DNA of 64,000 nt from the NCBI GenBank assembly GCA_028023455.1, contig JAQFVV010000012.1:8468499-8532498 (forward strand). Reading direction: 5' to 3'. Under the pieces are notes generated by a model. The model was not told the DNA's origin. It ran no database searches and saw only the letters and a list, made by a program, of their open reading frames with translations. How positions within the stretch are numbered: position 1 is the first letter of the stretch; the number at the start of each line of letters is the position of its first letter. This DNA comes from Epiperipatus broadwayi. Its lineage: Eukaryota; Onychophora; Udeonychophora; Euonychophora; Peripatidae. Shown here in pieces: positions 24,410-36,505 of this stretch. The position numbers and the translations under genes are program-made.

Positions 24410-24528
24410 TGATTATTTATCTTTTCAACATGTGTGTGATCAGGTGGGTCAGCAACATGAGATGGCATGGAGAATTGAGGGTCATGTGAAATTCTGAGTT
24501 TGAATCCTGCATACAATAATATGCTTAG

Positions 24529-27066
24529 CAAAATGTTTATTCATTAACACTTTTTTCAGTTTTAAGCTTTATTTTTTAAACAAATTCTTTTATAGTTTGA
24601 AGGTGAAGCAACAAATTATTATTTTTTCTACATAAAATAATTATAATTGCTTATTTTTTATATGAGATTTTACTTTATGACACACTTTTGGAGGACCAAT
24701 TGTCCTCACTAAATGGAGTAAAGGTGTATTATTAAATCACAAATAGAATATAAATAATTGAATAAAATTTGGACATATTTTGTGGATTGCCAATAATAAA
24801 ATTTTACTGGATATGATGAATTCATTGTTAAAAAATAAGCAATGGCAAATATCTCACTAAATTTTGGTTCTTTGTATTTTTATTTTTGTTTGCTCTTATA
24901 AAATCATATGTATATACAATAATAAATAATATAATATCAATGATAAAGCACAGGATGGTGATTTATAAAGCATTCTCATCTGGAAACTATAAAGATGAAA
25001 AAGTATGTTATTGTAATGGTAATAATTATGACTCTTGTTGTGATCAATAAATACTGAACTAGTAAATATCAAAATAATTTATTGTGATGTACTTGATTTA
25101 ATGTTACTTACGAGAAACAACCAAATACACCTAATTCAAGTAACGATTACTCTCTTGCATAAAATTAAGATATCCCACTTACAGATACAAGATTTTATTA
25201 GTATGAAAAATAACAATCATTTATAAACAGAATTATCATTAGTTTTACTAGCGCCTGTAAGGCTTACAAAAATAATAATTAGACAGGTATAGTCTGTATA
25301 ATTACCTTAGGTCGGTCTTTGGTACCTTCAGACTCGGATATCTGGTTCTCCTCCCATCGCTGGTCCTGTTCTGAATTCGCACTACACTTAAGTCTCTCAG
25401 AAAAGCAGGACTGAGACTAATCTGTCCTTTCTCTGCTAGATTATATCTACTTTTTGTTTTATTGTTTATTCCTTATCAATTTTAATCACCAAATTATTCT
25501 GGGCTTATTTCTGAACTAATTAATTAAATTGTTCTTTACATTTTTAATCCTTCATTTAATTAATTATTTATTCGGATCTTCCATCTTGTTTTACACCTTG
25601 CTTTTAATAAAATATCTATATGAAAAACCATTTATAATTTCTAATTTTCATTTTTATTAAATCTACTCATTTACTTTCACATGTAATTATTTAACACTTT
25701 TAACTTCTGGAGTACACACAGTTTCAAACATATTTTTTCTTAATATTAATCGTACTACAACATAACAATAATTATATATAATTTTTGCATTTTTAATTTT
25801 ATTTTTAATTTTTAAAAATTATGGCCCGCATCTGCATTAGATAAGTTTGAGTTACCATTACTGAAAAAGGTTGGTGACACCTGATATAACTTTGTTCCAA
25901 ATTACGCTTTAGCATTGCAGTTTTTGAGTGATGAGAAAAACAAAAACATATCATATGGACTAACCTCGACATTGCTATACAAATAGAATATAAAATATCT
26001 CGAATCATACCTGAAATTACAATCCTATCTCAATGCAAATTGAGTCATATATATGAAAATGAGACAATCTTTTTTCAGACTTTTCTTCCAAATTTTACAA
26101 ATATATGTTTGTGCCTCATCTTTGAATACTCTTTTTTTCTTTTAACTTTTCATATAAGTTTTTGTGTTGTTATTTTTTTGGTGCAATATCGAAGTAGACA
26201 TTTTAAAAATTTTCGTTTTATCTTTGCTATATTAAATATATTTGTTTTCTTTTTTCTATAATCTTATAACTAGTACTAAATATTTAAGATATGAATGTTC
26301 TAAAAAAAGCAATTTATGTTTTTTAATAATTAGAAATAATTTCAAATGTCGAAGATTATTGCTAAATTATTTTTAGATTAAAAAGAAAAAAATTGAGACA
26401 ATCATAATTTCTTTATCTTGTATTTTTACTAAACATTTTAATTAGCAATTATTTTTGACATTCGTGTTACTATTTATTAATTTTAAATAAAGATTTTTTT
26501 AAAAAAAAAAAGATTTAATCTTGCCAATATTATTATATTTTTGTCTGCTGCCTTGAAGGTAAAAAGATTACATTTATTTTATAAATAGTAGCTTTAATAA
26601 GGACAATCTTTTAACTTGTAATGAATTTGATAAAATGGCGTAAGCTGATTATCCACAGTTGTTAAATTAGTCGGCTGTTTAGTTAGACAGGTCTTGGAAA
26701 TTATTGTTTGCAAAAAGAGCAAAAGATGCAGAAGACTATTATTAGTGATGCTTTTTGTTATTAATATTTTAGTAAATCATTTTAACTGTAATATTTATCT
26801 ATAATGCGTTCTCTTTTTTATATCTATTTACAACGTATGGTTTGAGAATTGAAATTGCGAGACTTTCTAATCTTAACATTTTTTGATTGACTTTTTGTTT
26901 TAAATTAATGTGAAACAAGTAACTATATACACAAACATGCACAAATGTAGTACGTAAAACAATAAACTATCACATGACTCTGACATATGAAGTCAGCGTA
27001 TAAATTGCTGTTCTAGTAGCATATATTTTTCTTTCACCCTCTCTAGGTCATTTACTATAAGGGTTA
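24529..27066. other. AT-rich non-coding DNA with repeat fragments
   Basis: AAGCACAGGATGGTGATTTA (about 24947 on) followed by CATTCTCATCTGG is a diverged copy of the foldback arm at 27.2 kb. A less AT-rich patch at 25250-25440 (CGCCTGTAAGG, GGTCGGTCTTTGG, GCTGGTCCTG) resembles a terminal repeat in composition but has no partner in the window. No coding sequence recognised. Confidence 0.5.
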
Positions 27067-27260
27067 GTAAGTAACAGATGTAGACGCTAGTGCTTATCCT
27101 GTGTTATTATATCCAATATCTCCAGATTCATAGTTTCAAAATTCAGAGCTCCTCACTATAAAAATGAAAGCTTAAAAACTAGTCTTAGGATTTTGAACAG
27201 AACAGCACAGGATATGGATTTATTAAGCACTATCATCTGGCATCTATTACTTATTAAAGC
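27067..27260. repeat. Foldback repeat
   Basis: TAAGTAACAGATG...TAGTGCTTA...TCCTGTGTTAT (about 27067-27108) is inverted relative to ACAGCACAGGATATGG...TAAGCACTATCATCTGG...ATCTATTACTTA (about 27201-27254). A diverged same-strand copy of the right half lies at about 27590-27770, and smaller pieces lie near 24.95 and 35.1 kb. The family is unclassified and no hammerhead core is present. Confidence 0.6.
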
Positions 27261-27589
27261 TTTGCCATAGAGACAGTGAAAGAAAAATATATAATATTAA
27301 AATAGAAATGTGTAAGATGGAGTCATGTAATAGAATCATTGATATTTTATTGGTTTATACTAAATCCAACCACTGAATAAAAGTGCCTGTGGTCATTATA
27401 AAACTAAAAACAAAATAATATATAGAAACTGAACTGGTTCTAGATCTATATGACTGTACAAGAAAGTTGATTAAGATTGAAAATATCTATGTTTTTTAAT
27501 TAGGGCTGAGAGCTTGATAATACAGCAGAGAGGTAAATTATGGTTGCCAGAAGAAAGATGCATTAGATCCTAAAGGTCCAGGTGCACTG

Positions 27590-27770
27590 TTCTAAAATCC
27601 ATACCACTACACTGATGAAAATCCATAAGCTTCAAGTTAGTCTGAATATATGGGATAGGACAATACATATTAGGGATTTATTAAATACTATCATCTGGTA
27701 TCTATTACTTAATTAAGCCTTTAGTAAATGATGTAGAAGTGTTGAAAGAAAAATATTATACATAGTAATG
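27590..27770 (+). repeat. Diverged second copy of the 27.2-kb repeat
   Basis: GATTTATTAAATACTATCAT, CTGGTATCTATTACTTA and TTGAAAGAAAAATAT reproduce in order the pieces seen at about 27215-27290. Upstream, AAAATCCATA...AAGCTTCAAGTTAGTCT matches AAAATTCAGA...AAGCTTAAAAACTAGTCT. Confidence 0.6.
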
Positions 27771-28257
27771 TATTATGAATATATACACTGAAGTATATGT
27801 TAAAATAAGTATAGACATGTATATGCATGAATTATTCACAAACATCATGTAGATGTAAAATATAATGTATTGACTTGTGTATATATATTTAATTGTATAT
27901 TTGAGGATTTCATGTTTGACCTATCTAAAGCCTGTGATTTGGAAATTTTTGGGGTTCTAAACAAGGTTATGACTTTTTCATGGTTAGCTAATCTATCCAT
28001 CTATCCAATTTCTGATTGGTTAAAATAGTTCCTAAATAATTCTAATTAAATATAATCCACCAGGGTAACAAAGCCTATTAACATTGCTCATTACCAAAGA
28101 CTCTTCTTTGCCTGCACTACACACCCTTTCCATATTCCCCTTCCATTTCATATATATCCCCTTCCCCTTCACCATATTGTACTTGAATTTCATTTTTCCA
28201 CGTAGTCATCTCTTTGTAAACCCTTGTCTTTTTGATGAATAAAAGCTTTCATCACTG

Positions 28258-28359
28258 TCAAGCATTGGTGGTCGAGAGGTCAGTGACAGCTGCTTTACAA
28301 ATGGTTGTCCCAGGTTGGCAGGTTTGCTTCCTAGCTGATGCTATGACACATGAGAGAAA
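28258..28359 (+). mobile_element. tRNA-derived SINE, long-loop subfamily
   Basis: TCAAGCATTGGTGGTCGAGAGG opens the copy (exact A box TGGTCGAGAGG). GGTTTGCTTCC stands in the B-box position, and the end is GATGCTATGACACATGAGAG plus an A-run. A perfect 17-bp target duplication AAAAGCTTTCATCACTG (28241-28257 and 28360-28376) marks the insertion exactly. Part of the SINE is open in a plus frame but is not a gene. Confidence 0.93.
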
Positions 28360-28376
28360 AAAAGCTTTCATCACTG

Positions 28377-30659
28377 AGAAAAAAAAGAAGCAAAAAACTA
28401 TATATCATTATACTAGTATAGTCAGTACTGGCTTCACCTTTACTGTCAATGTGGACAGGCATTGCACAAGCCTGTGTCCAGCAATGGGATGCTTAAAGAC
28501 TATTATTGCATGTTTAGTTATATATAGTTATAATTGTTTATATAATATATTTTTGAAAAGATGTACTTTAAGAAGTAGAAATTCCTATTAAATTTAATCA
28601 CAATTAAAAATTATAAAGAAGCAATAATATTAAGAAAAAAGTATATATTTTTTAAAGGAATAATTTGTAAGTGACAAAAGTATTTTAACTACATAATATT
28701 TATATTATTCTATTCATTATAAGAGCATGGAATATAATACATTAAACCTTATATAAAAGAACATAAAGTATATAAGTTAAAAACTTTTGGAATAATACAT
28801 CAGGACCATTGAATCCATATAAATTAATTCTAGGATTTTTTGTAAATAAGTAAAATATATAAGTAGTACTGAATTCTTTATAATATACATTTTAAATGCA
28901 CATACATCTATATTGAAATGAAAGAAATTTTTGGAGTATATCATGTATCAATTTTCCACATTGAGAAATTCCTATAATCACCAGTCAAATAATTCTGAAT
29001 AAAATTTTTAAAAAGATCCCTATTCGTGGACACAAAAATAGGTTGCTCATATTCAATGAAATTTTCTTTTTCTTTACAGGGCTGTGATGTTCTGAAAAAT
29101 TGTTTTGGCTCAAGAAATATGATTGGATATAAATCAGGTAGTTATCCTATTACAGTTGAAGAAAGATTAGCCAATGATTTTTTTTTCCATGATTTTTTAA
29201 AAATATAAGATGAGAAAAGAGATAAAATAATGGATCTCATAAGCTACAGTGGGTGTTATTTTTTTTTTTTTTAATTTTAAAAGATTCTCACAAATTTACT
29301 ACATCACATTTTTTGGATTTAGTTAATATTTTAGTGTTATTAAAATTGGACATATGGCCAATATCTAAAAAATGTGATGTAGAAGCTGATGTAATTAACT
29401 TTAAATTGAAAACATGTTGTGTTTTCTAATTCTTATACTATATCAATTTTATTGAGCATATAGTTTCTTGGATAAAAGAAATATGATATTTCATAGATTT
29501 CTTAATCATAAAATAACTGAAATTGAAAATACTTTCCTCTCTGATGATTATAGTAAACACTTTATAAACAAAGCTTTATATAACAGTGATGACAAGAAAG
29601 AGAAAAATTGTAAAACTGAAATATCTTTAAATGTAAATAATATTTACTAAGGCAACAAACCTCAAGAATGTACGCTTGAAAATGTGAAAGTAGGGACCTC
29701 TACAGGTCTTAACCACAAGCTTACATTTGTAAAGTAATTCTTACACTAAATAGGCCACTGATATGATCTATAGATGATTGCTCCAATTTCTACAGTAAGT
29801 CATTCTTTTCCACTAGCAAAAACCTGATGACTTTTTTTTTATATAAATCTAAAGACTTAGTATATTTGTAATATCAAAGTGTCTATGAAATTCATGTTTT
29901 AAATGTCCAAGAAGATTAATCAAATAGATATATTAGTTTAAAAAAGTTGTTTTTGAGCAAAAGTCAATTATATTAGTTTTTATATCACATTTTGTAGACA
30001 ATGGCAATATTTTTGATTTTGATATCAGTAAAATACAATGTAGAATGGAAAAATTTGATTTAAAAAATATAAGAGAGTCTATTGAAATTTTGAAAAGTCC
30101 TAAACAGTTTAAACAATTGTGAGAAAAATCAGTATATTTCAATTTTAGGGACATTCAATATTTTATTTATTTATTTCCTCTAGCAATACTTTTAAAAAGT
30201 CAATTTAACATTAAACAAAATAAAATACAGAACTTTTTGTTAATATTTCTTTGATTAGCATTGGACAATGCTAAAATATTTAAAGAAAAGTCTTTATAAT
30301 TCACATAGAGTCTGTTATTATCTAAGACATAATCATTTTTCATGAACTCATTGGCTTGGTAAGAAGGAATGTGATTTCATCAAAATGTCACAGCCTATTT
30401 CTAGATTTTCTGTTTCATTGGATGAAAATAAATTTCTCAATTCAGAAAACTAAGTCAAAGAAAATTTTTTAAATTTTATCTTTTATTCCTGTGGGAGTTG
30501 TATAAAAAAAATTACAGCATAAATTATATACATCTAAGAGACATTCATTTTTGTAAGTGCAGAAATATGAAAAAAAACTTTAAAACACTGCAAATTTGCA
30601 TTTATTATATTTATTTAATAAAATAGATCATTTTAAATATATTTTTTAGCTACAATTAA
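28377..30659. other. AT-rich DNA with inverted repeat and unassigned open pieces
   Basis: CTACATCACATTTTTTGGAT (29299-29318) recurs inverted at 29363-29382 with one mismatch. About 29640-29725 carries TAGGGACCTCTACAGGT and flanks homologous to the foldback at 48272. The frames at 29026-29208 and 29468-29650 look faintly like decayed transposon protein (the second vaguely like a Penelope connector), but I cannot support a name. Confidence 0.4.
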
Positions 30660-31844
30660 ACTCACCTTCCAACACTCACACAAATCATTGATAAATATTC
30701 AAAGAAACTAAATCTGAACATCAACTACAGTAAGTCCTCCATGTGGAAAATCAGCACTGGTACAGTGATTCCGTCAGTCTTTACAGCTGAGCCGCAACTC
30801 TTCCTCAGTTTTCCTATGACCAAGTCCAGACTTGCTATGGCAAAAGACATCCAACACTCCATCTTGGAAAAAATTAGCAAAATGGTTCAATCTTTATCCC
30901 GAATCTCTCTTTCCCTGCCAGGCAAAGTAGCCCTTCTCAACATGCTGGTGTTTCCGAGATTAAATTATTATCTTCCCATAATTAAACCTACTAAAGCATT
31001 TCAGTCGTCAATGAACTCACTGTGTTCAAAGCTCATGTGGAGTGGAAAGATTGTTGCCATCAGCATCTGTAAGATGCAAATGCCCAGAGAGTTAAATGGA
31101 TTTGGATTGCACTCTGTTTCAACAATCTATCTACAGAAGGTAATTGCAGTTCTACATGCAATTCACTCAAAACAGCCGGAACTAAACCTAGCCACTCCAG
31201 TGGAACCTACAGACACACTGCCATCTCTTGATAGCAGATGGGCCACAATTATTTGGTTACATGTCACCAAGCTGACAAATCTATCTAAAACCTCCCTTGA
31301 AGGTAAAATAACCTACTGGCAGGCCTATAACCTCAGATTTCAAAACCAGACTGCCTTCCTGACTACATTGGATATAGACAATAAACCATTGCTTAAAAAA
31401 TTGAAGAACTGGTTTGTTGAACCAAAATACATAGACTTTATCTTAAAGCTCAACATCTCATCCTTACCCACTAACCATTTCTTAGTATGGAAAAGAGGAT
31501 TCACCAAAATCAATCCTCGATGCCAGCTATGTAATACTGCCGATGGAACCATCCAACATTTACTTTATAATTGTCCGTTTCTTTTCCAAATCAGAAACTT
31601 CATCACAGAGAAAGTTACATCTGACATCGGAGAAGCTTTAAATATCCAGAATGCCATCAAGACAGGAATTTTTTCTCTTATCCGATTATCTGTCTTCCTT
31701 ACCTTTGCAGTCTGGTTGACCAGATGCAAATGTGTTTTCCGTCATTCAGGATCTTCAGTCACAGGGACCTTTATAGGTCTTGTCAAGAGCATAAGTGCCA
31801 GGGACCGGCTGCTTGCACCAGAATGGTTATACAAAGAGACTTAG
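30660..31844 (+). pseudogene. 3' end of an L1/Tx1-like LINE reverse transcriptase ORF
   Basis: An open frame of about 394 codons starts right after an in-frame TAA (30657-30659), so the element is 5'-truncated and no native start is present. It opens PTLTQIIDKYSKKLNLNINYSKSS, matching the 'GLKINYSKS' region that follows the polymerase core. A probable frameshift near FLSFPM has lost the usual 'YLGI'. Then come SLPGKVALLNMLVFPRLNYY, MWSGK and MPRELNGFGL, the conserved thumb and connector of L1/Tx1 LINEs. Near the C-terminus CQLCNTADGTIQHLLYNCPF forms the CCHC knuckle typical of these proteins. The stop is TAG at 31842-31844, followed by about 115 nt of 3' UTR and an A-run near 31963-31973. The catalytic YADD domain lies upstream and is missing, so the product cannot copy RNA. 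The good open frame suggests a fairly recent insertion. Confidence 0.88.
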
Positions 31845-31974
31845 TCCAGGATGATCTACCAAGCGTTTGATCTTATGAACTTTTGAAATCAGTCATGCAG
31901 TATACCATGTATGAAAACAGTATCATGAAACCATGTAAACTTTGTTGATAAAATTTTTTGTTTAAAAAAAAAAA
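31845..31974 (+). mobile_element. LINE 3' UTR and A-tail
   Basis: This connects directly to the preceding ORF and ends in an A-run near 31963-31973, as expected at a LINE insertion end. No clear target duplication was found at the 5' junction near 30655. Confidence 0.6.
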
Positions 31975-32620
31975 TGTACAAACTAGTAAAACAAAAAATA
32001 CAAAGAATAAACATTTTTCTTTGCAAATAACAGAAACATGAATATTGCTATAAAATACAATAGCAAAAAAAAAGACTTTAACATTAATTAATCAGAAATA
32101 TCAATAGTTGATTTTTCAAAATGACTTTATCATCATGAACAACATTATTATGCTTGAGCTATAAACATTTTTCGCTGCAAAACTATGTTAATAAGTACCT
32201 CATTTTGAATGCACACACACTCTTATGACACATATGTTATAATCATACATATCATATAAGTACAATGGATTAACATTAATCATGTGCAAACATAAAACTA
32301 GTCATGATCTTAAAACTATGCATTCTTAAGTAAATATTGAAATTATAGAAAAAAAACGTATGTATGCAAAAAAAAAAATAAATAAATGTAAAAGTCAAAA
32401 CAAAAGTTAATTTGTAAAAAGAAAAACTTTTAAATGTAATTAGTAAAAGATTAATGGCTAATAAAAGAAAAAGTAAAACTAACAATCAAATAATGAGATA
32501 GTTGGATTGATCTCGAAATGAGATTAGATAGCAGAAAAATGCAAGAATTAATTAAACTTGATCTCAGTCATGATAAAAATAAAATAATGGGAGGAAGAAA
32601 TATAAAAGTGAGAAGAGAAA
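31975..32620. other. AT-rich non-coding DNA
   Basis: Nothing recognised. The minus-strand frame at 32276-32485 is a low-complexity hydrophobic translation and is rejected. No AATAAA is visible on the minus strand in the 300 nt beyond the candidate exon that follows. Confidence 0.5.
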
Positions 32621-32906
32621 TTAATTACTAGAAGAAGCAAAAGCAGTCAGATTATGTAATGCCTGAGTATAAGTACTTTTGCTATTATTAATGATCTGCC
32701 GTGATAGTATTACTATTGATAGTAAAGAAGAGAAGACGGTCAGAAAAAGATCATTGGAAAAGTTGTCCATGTTTCCAGTATGCACCCAATCATCATTGAA
32801 GACTGACTTATCAACATGTAGTGGTAGAGAACAGAGTGTTCTGTTAGCCTTCAAGCCTGAGTCCTCAGTACTATCAGATGTTCTCATCCTGGAACCAATG
32901 CCTGAT
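32621..32906 (-). CDS. Candidate terminal exon of an unrecognised host gene
   Basis: The minus strand is open for 179 codons (33160 down to the TAA at 32621-32623). The part below 32906 looks most gene-like: its base composition is more even than the surroundings, and a possible splice acceptor ATATTACAG lies just before it (AG at 32908-32907). It would enter in phase with a codon completed by one base, then read SGIGSRMRTSDSTEDSGLKA, SLPLHVDKSVFNDDWVHTGN and a mildly hydrophobic stretch FLTVFSSLLSIVILSRQI before ending FASSSN. I do not recognise the family; no zinc finger, polymerase or transposase motif is present. The plus strand also has a 77-codon frame over the same bases, so chance or an old transposon is possible. 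No neighbouring exon was found. Treat this as a hypothesis only. Confidence 0.3.
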
Positions 32907-33160
32907 CTGTAATATGTGAGCTGCCGATAATCTCTCTCTTTCTCCCATTGACAACTTAAAGAATGGGAAGGAAACAAGAAACCATCAATGGAAATCAAAA
33001 AGCCAACTGGTTGGTAGTCAACAAGTAAAAGGAAACAAATAGAAAACTGAGCAAATGTTTGTTTTGTGCTCATATAAAACCTGGGTAAATATACTTTTTT
33101 TCCTCCATTATAAATGTCTAGACATATATGTGTTAATGAATGAACTCTAAGGACTATCAT

Positions 33161-36071
33161 AACTATAGCCTAAAGTAATCTTTAATATTTCTTGTGTAAA
33201 CTTTACTGTATTGTGTTATACTTATGTGTGTGTGTGTAAAATAAATATTGGTTTGTTTTATTCTTACTTGGTCAATTTTTTCTCTCTCTTATAACTTCAT
33301 CACTAGTAAATTAATTGTTAAATAATTATATATGTTGTGTAAATGCGTCAAAGATGCCCCTTTACAACTGAGAAAAAAAGCTAGCCATGGGATATTTCAA
33401 GCACTGGATTGTAAGCCTCTCATCTGAAGCATGCTGACTATATAATCTGTGATTGGCTGGCAGCTGAGACTGATTCTCAAAACAAATAAAATGCTTTGGA
33501 TGATAGAGGTTTGAATCCAGCAGTCAAGATTGGGCCACAGTCAACAAATATGGTCACGTCATGCTTTGTATAGCTGAATCTGACCATGGGTATCATTGAT
33601 GGTTATGCTATCAATGGTATTCCCCCTTCTGCTGGAAAGACCAGTCCATTCCTGTAGTATTAAAGTTATAAAATAATTATCAAGAAGATATGTATTAAGC
33701 TTTACAAGTTAAGCTTATTGTTGATATTAGACTAGTTAAAGTAAATTCTAAAGCTTAATAAAGTTTAGATTCTAAAAGTTATTATATAATCAAAAAGTAT
33801 TTAAACCCAGCAAGAATAATTCTTTTTGGATCCAGCTCAGTATATTTAATCAATAACAAAATTAACAAATAATAATTGGTAATAATAATATATATATATA
33901 TATACATATATATAATATTTAATATTATACTTGTGCCTGATATCACTTGAAATTTTTTAACATAAGGATTCTAGTCTCTTTCTTGTTATTTTTAATAGTT
34001 ATTAATGTTGAAAAGTTTAATTCACAGAAATAAATAATAAAAAAATGCAATTATTCTCTGCAATATGAGAATTTAATTTTTTATAATAATCTAGAATGTA
34101 TCAATATCAACATTTTTGTTATAATTTTAAATTTTCATCATGTCTTAATTCAGTTTATTCACTACTCTACTAGACTATATGATCATAAATATAAAAACAT
34201 CATTGTGCTTCTTATCACTAGTTTTATAACATCTGAAGTATAATTCAGCACTACAGTGTGCCACAGCACCCCAGTTGAACCATCGGAGTAATGCATCTCT
34301 GGGTAGGGAATAAAGTATAGGTAAATCACAACATGATGGAAATACAATATGACATTTAATTAAAGAATAGTTCACCTTTTTTTTTTACTATAAAAAAATT
34401 TTAATTCATTTATGCTTTACCAATGTAAACTTTAACTAGAATGAAACATTTTTTAGTGTGGAACAAAATTAATCATTAACAAAATTAATCTAATCATGAA
34501 GTTTAATTAATTTGTGTAATATTCTTGTTTACACACAGCTTTTTACAACAAAAAAACTTTTAAAAATTCATTCAATTAAATATTTACATTAGAAGCAATA
34601 ATTCATTTCTTTATTCCAGAGCCATCTATTGTAAGTTTGAATAATCAGTAGATAGTAGTGCTTTAGCCAAACAGCAGATTAGTTTTTATTATTAGCATTG
34701 TAAAAGTGAGCAATAGTAACTGCAACTTATTTTTCTTGCACTATTCAAACTAATTGTCTGAAATTCAAAAATATGCTAAAATATTGAATCAAAGTTAATT
34801 TAATTGTACAATTATATAAGTCTCATATTAAGCTAATAACTATATGTTTTAGTAATAATTTTAATTTAACTACAGACACTATTGATCTTTTGATAAAGAT
34901 AGCACATACCAAATAAAATGTTATATTTTCTATGCCTATTTTTGACATCTGTATTAGAATATGTAATATATATCAGAGCCATCTAGTGCACATTTGCTTA
35001 ATCAATGATGACATCCATATCCAAAACTATTGGCTTTTTAATATATAGATCCATTGAATTTTGCATGTACATGTTTTTTTTCTTTAAACTACTCTGATAG
35101 TTTGGATATAACACTATCATCTAGAGTTATTTAATTATTCAAACTGTTCTACATGATTTAGAGTAGCAGTAGAATGGTGGTGCTAGAGCTTCAAGTCTGT
35201 GTACCACAATTCAATTCTGTTACTTTCAGTGCTCAATCATCATGACATTCGAATTCATAAGCAACAACTTATTTGATTACTTTTTATATTGTTTCCCAAT
35301 GCTAACATTAAAACTAAGCAAAGATATTATGTGATGTTCACCTGAAGGTTTGTGAAGATGGCATTCCATCATTTAACAAGTATTTAATGTCTTTAAAAAA
35401 AATTTTAAACTTTGTTTAAATTTTCCATTTATATTTAATTGAATCTAAAGATCCAAGTCTGGTTCTCATGTTAGAACTGTCCCTGATCAGATCATCAACA
35501 TCTGAAAAAACAGAACAATACCATTCAACATGTTGTGTTGTATACCAGTCTGTGTTATTACTAACCAGTTGAATGTATTGGGAAAGTTTAAATAAAATTT
35601 GAATTTTTCTAAAGACAGTCAATATTTATGTTAGATGTTGGAAATAGTCCGGCATATAATTACAATTAAATTTATGTGAAATTTTATTTAATTGGATATT
35701 AATACAATTCAGGATTTTTGAATCAACCAATAATTAGTGCAAAGAATTATGACATTCAATTTGGGAATAAAAAAATAAGGATACATTTAAAAGTTCATAT
35801 ATAAGCATATATGATATTAAATTTGTAAAAAAGAACTATTTAAAAATTGCAGATTGATTTTAATCTTTTTATTTGGAAGATAAAGAATAAATGGTGTAAT
35901 TTTCTTGGTGTCATTAAAAAGTTAAAACTAAGTAAAACATTTTTCTACGAATTTCTATCAATTCATTTTAAAACTACTTTATCAATTTTTGATATAAAGA
36001 CATTTAAAAGTAATCAATTTACTACTCTTTTTTTTTTAATCAATGAGAAAAAGTTAGATTAATATAGTTTG
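33161..36071. other. AT-rich non-coding DNA, possible SINE relics
   Basis: At about 33350-33660 a less AT-rich patch includes AGGTTTGAATCCAGCAG, close to a pol III B box, but no A box at the right distance. A patch at 35165-35290 is similarly suggestive. A copy of the 27-kb repeat (ACACTATCATCTAGAG) lies at about 35108-35125. A (TA)n tract lies at 33889-33915. No gene supported. Confidence 0.4.
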
Positions 36072-36084
36072 CAAAAATCAATTA

Positions 36085-36194
36085 ATTTTTTTTTTTTAAG
36101 TGTCATAGCATCGGCCAGGACGCGAACCCGCAACCCGGGCAACTGCCTGCAAATGCAAGGCAGTCGCGCTGACCTCTCGACCACCAATGCAAGA
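36085..36194 (-). mobile_element. tRNA-derived SINE, long-loop subfamily
   Basis: Minus strand: GCATTGGTGGTCGAGAGG at the head, a loop with CTTGCATTTGCAGGCAGTTG, CGGGTTGCGGGTTCGCGTCC, then GATGCTATGACAC and an A-run (T-run 36085-36096 on plus). The target duplication CAAAAATCAATTA is perfect (36072-36084 and 36195-36207). Confidence 0.92.
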
Positions 36195-36505
36195 CAAAAA
36201 TCAATTATTGAATGTTAAAGCAAATAACACTGAATAGAAGAGCGAACATTTTCAATTCGAATTTACTTCTGGTTCACTGATATAATTTATAAGGATTATA
36301 AAAATACTATCTTAAAATTATAATTAATAATTTATCAACTTTTGTAGGTATATTATTAATGTAATGTGGTTAAAAATTTTCACTGATTATTAGTCATTTA
36401 ATTTAATAAATTAAATTACTATATTTTTAAAATAAATCATTAATCTTATAATGTATATATTTAAATTAATTTAAAATCCACAAAACACATTTTTAATATA
36501 TAGGG

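Larger units (their letters stand above)
24104..24528. mobile_element. Palindromic hammerhead repeat, family CCAA/TTGG
   Basis: The left arm (about 24120-24320) and right arm (about 24338-24528) are inverted copies that join at the motif AAAGCTGAGCACTGATTGTAT and its inverse. Each arm runs, outward from the centre: GAGCACTGATTG, a hammerhead-like motif beginning GGACCAACTGAT, the box TTTATCTTTTCAACATGTG, and an outer end with a GAGTTTGAATCC-type sequence close to a pol III B box. Relatives lie at 36.5, 49.5 and 60.4-61.9 kb. Confidence 0.82.

Noticed and set aside
28232-28591. Plus-strand open frame of 119 codons
   Set aside because: It runs through the SINE at 28258-28359 and has no protein motif; it is a frame opened by the repeat.
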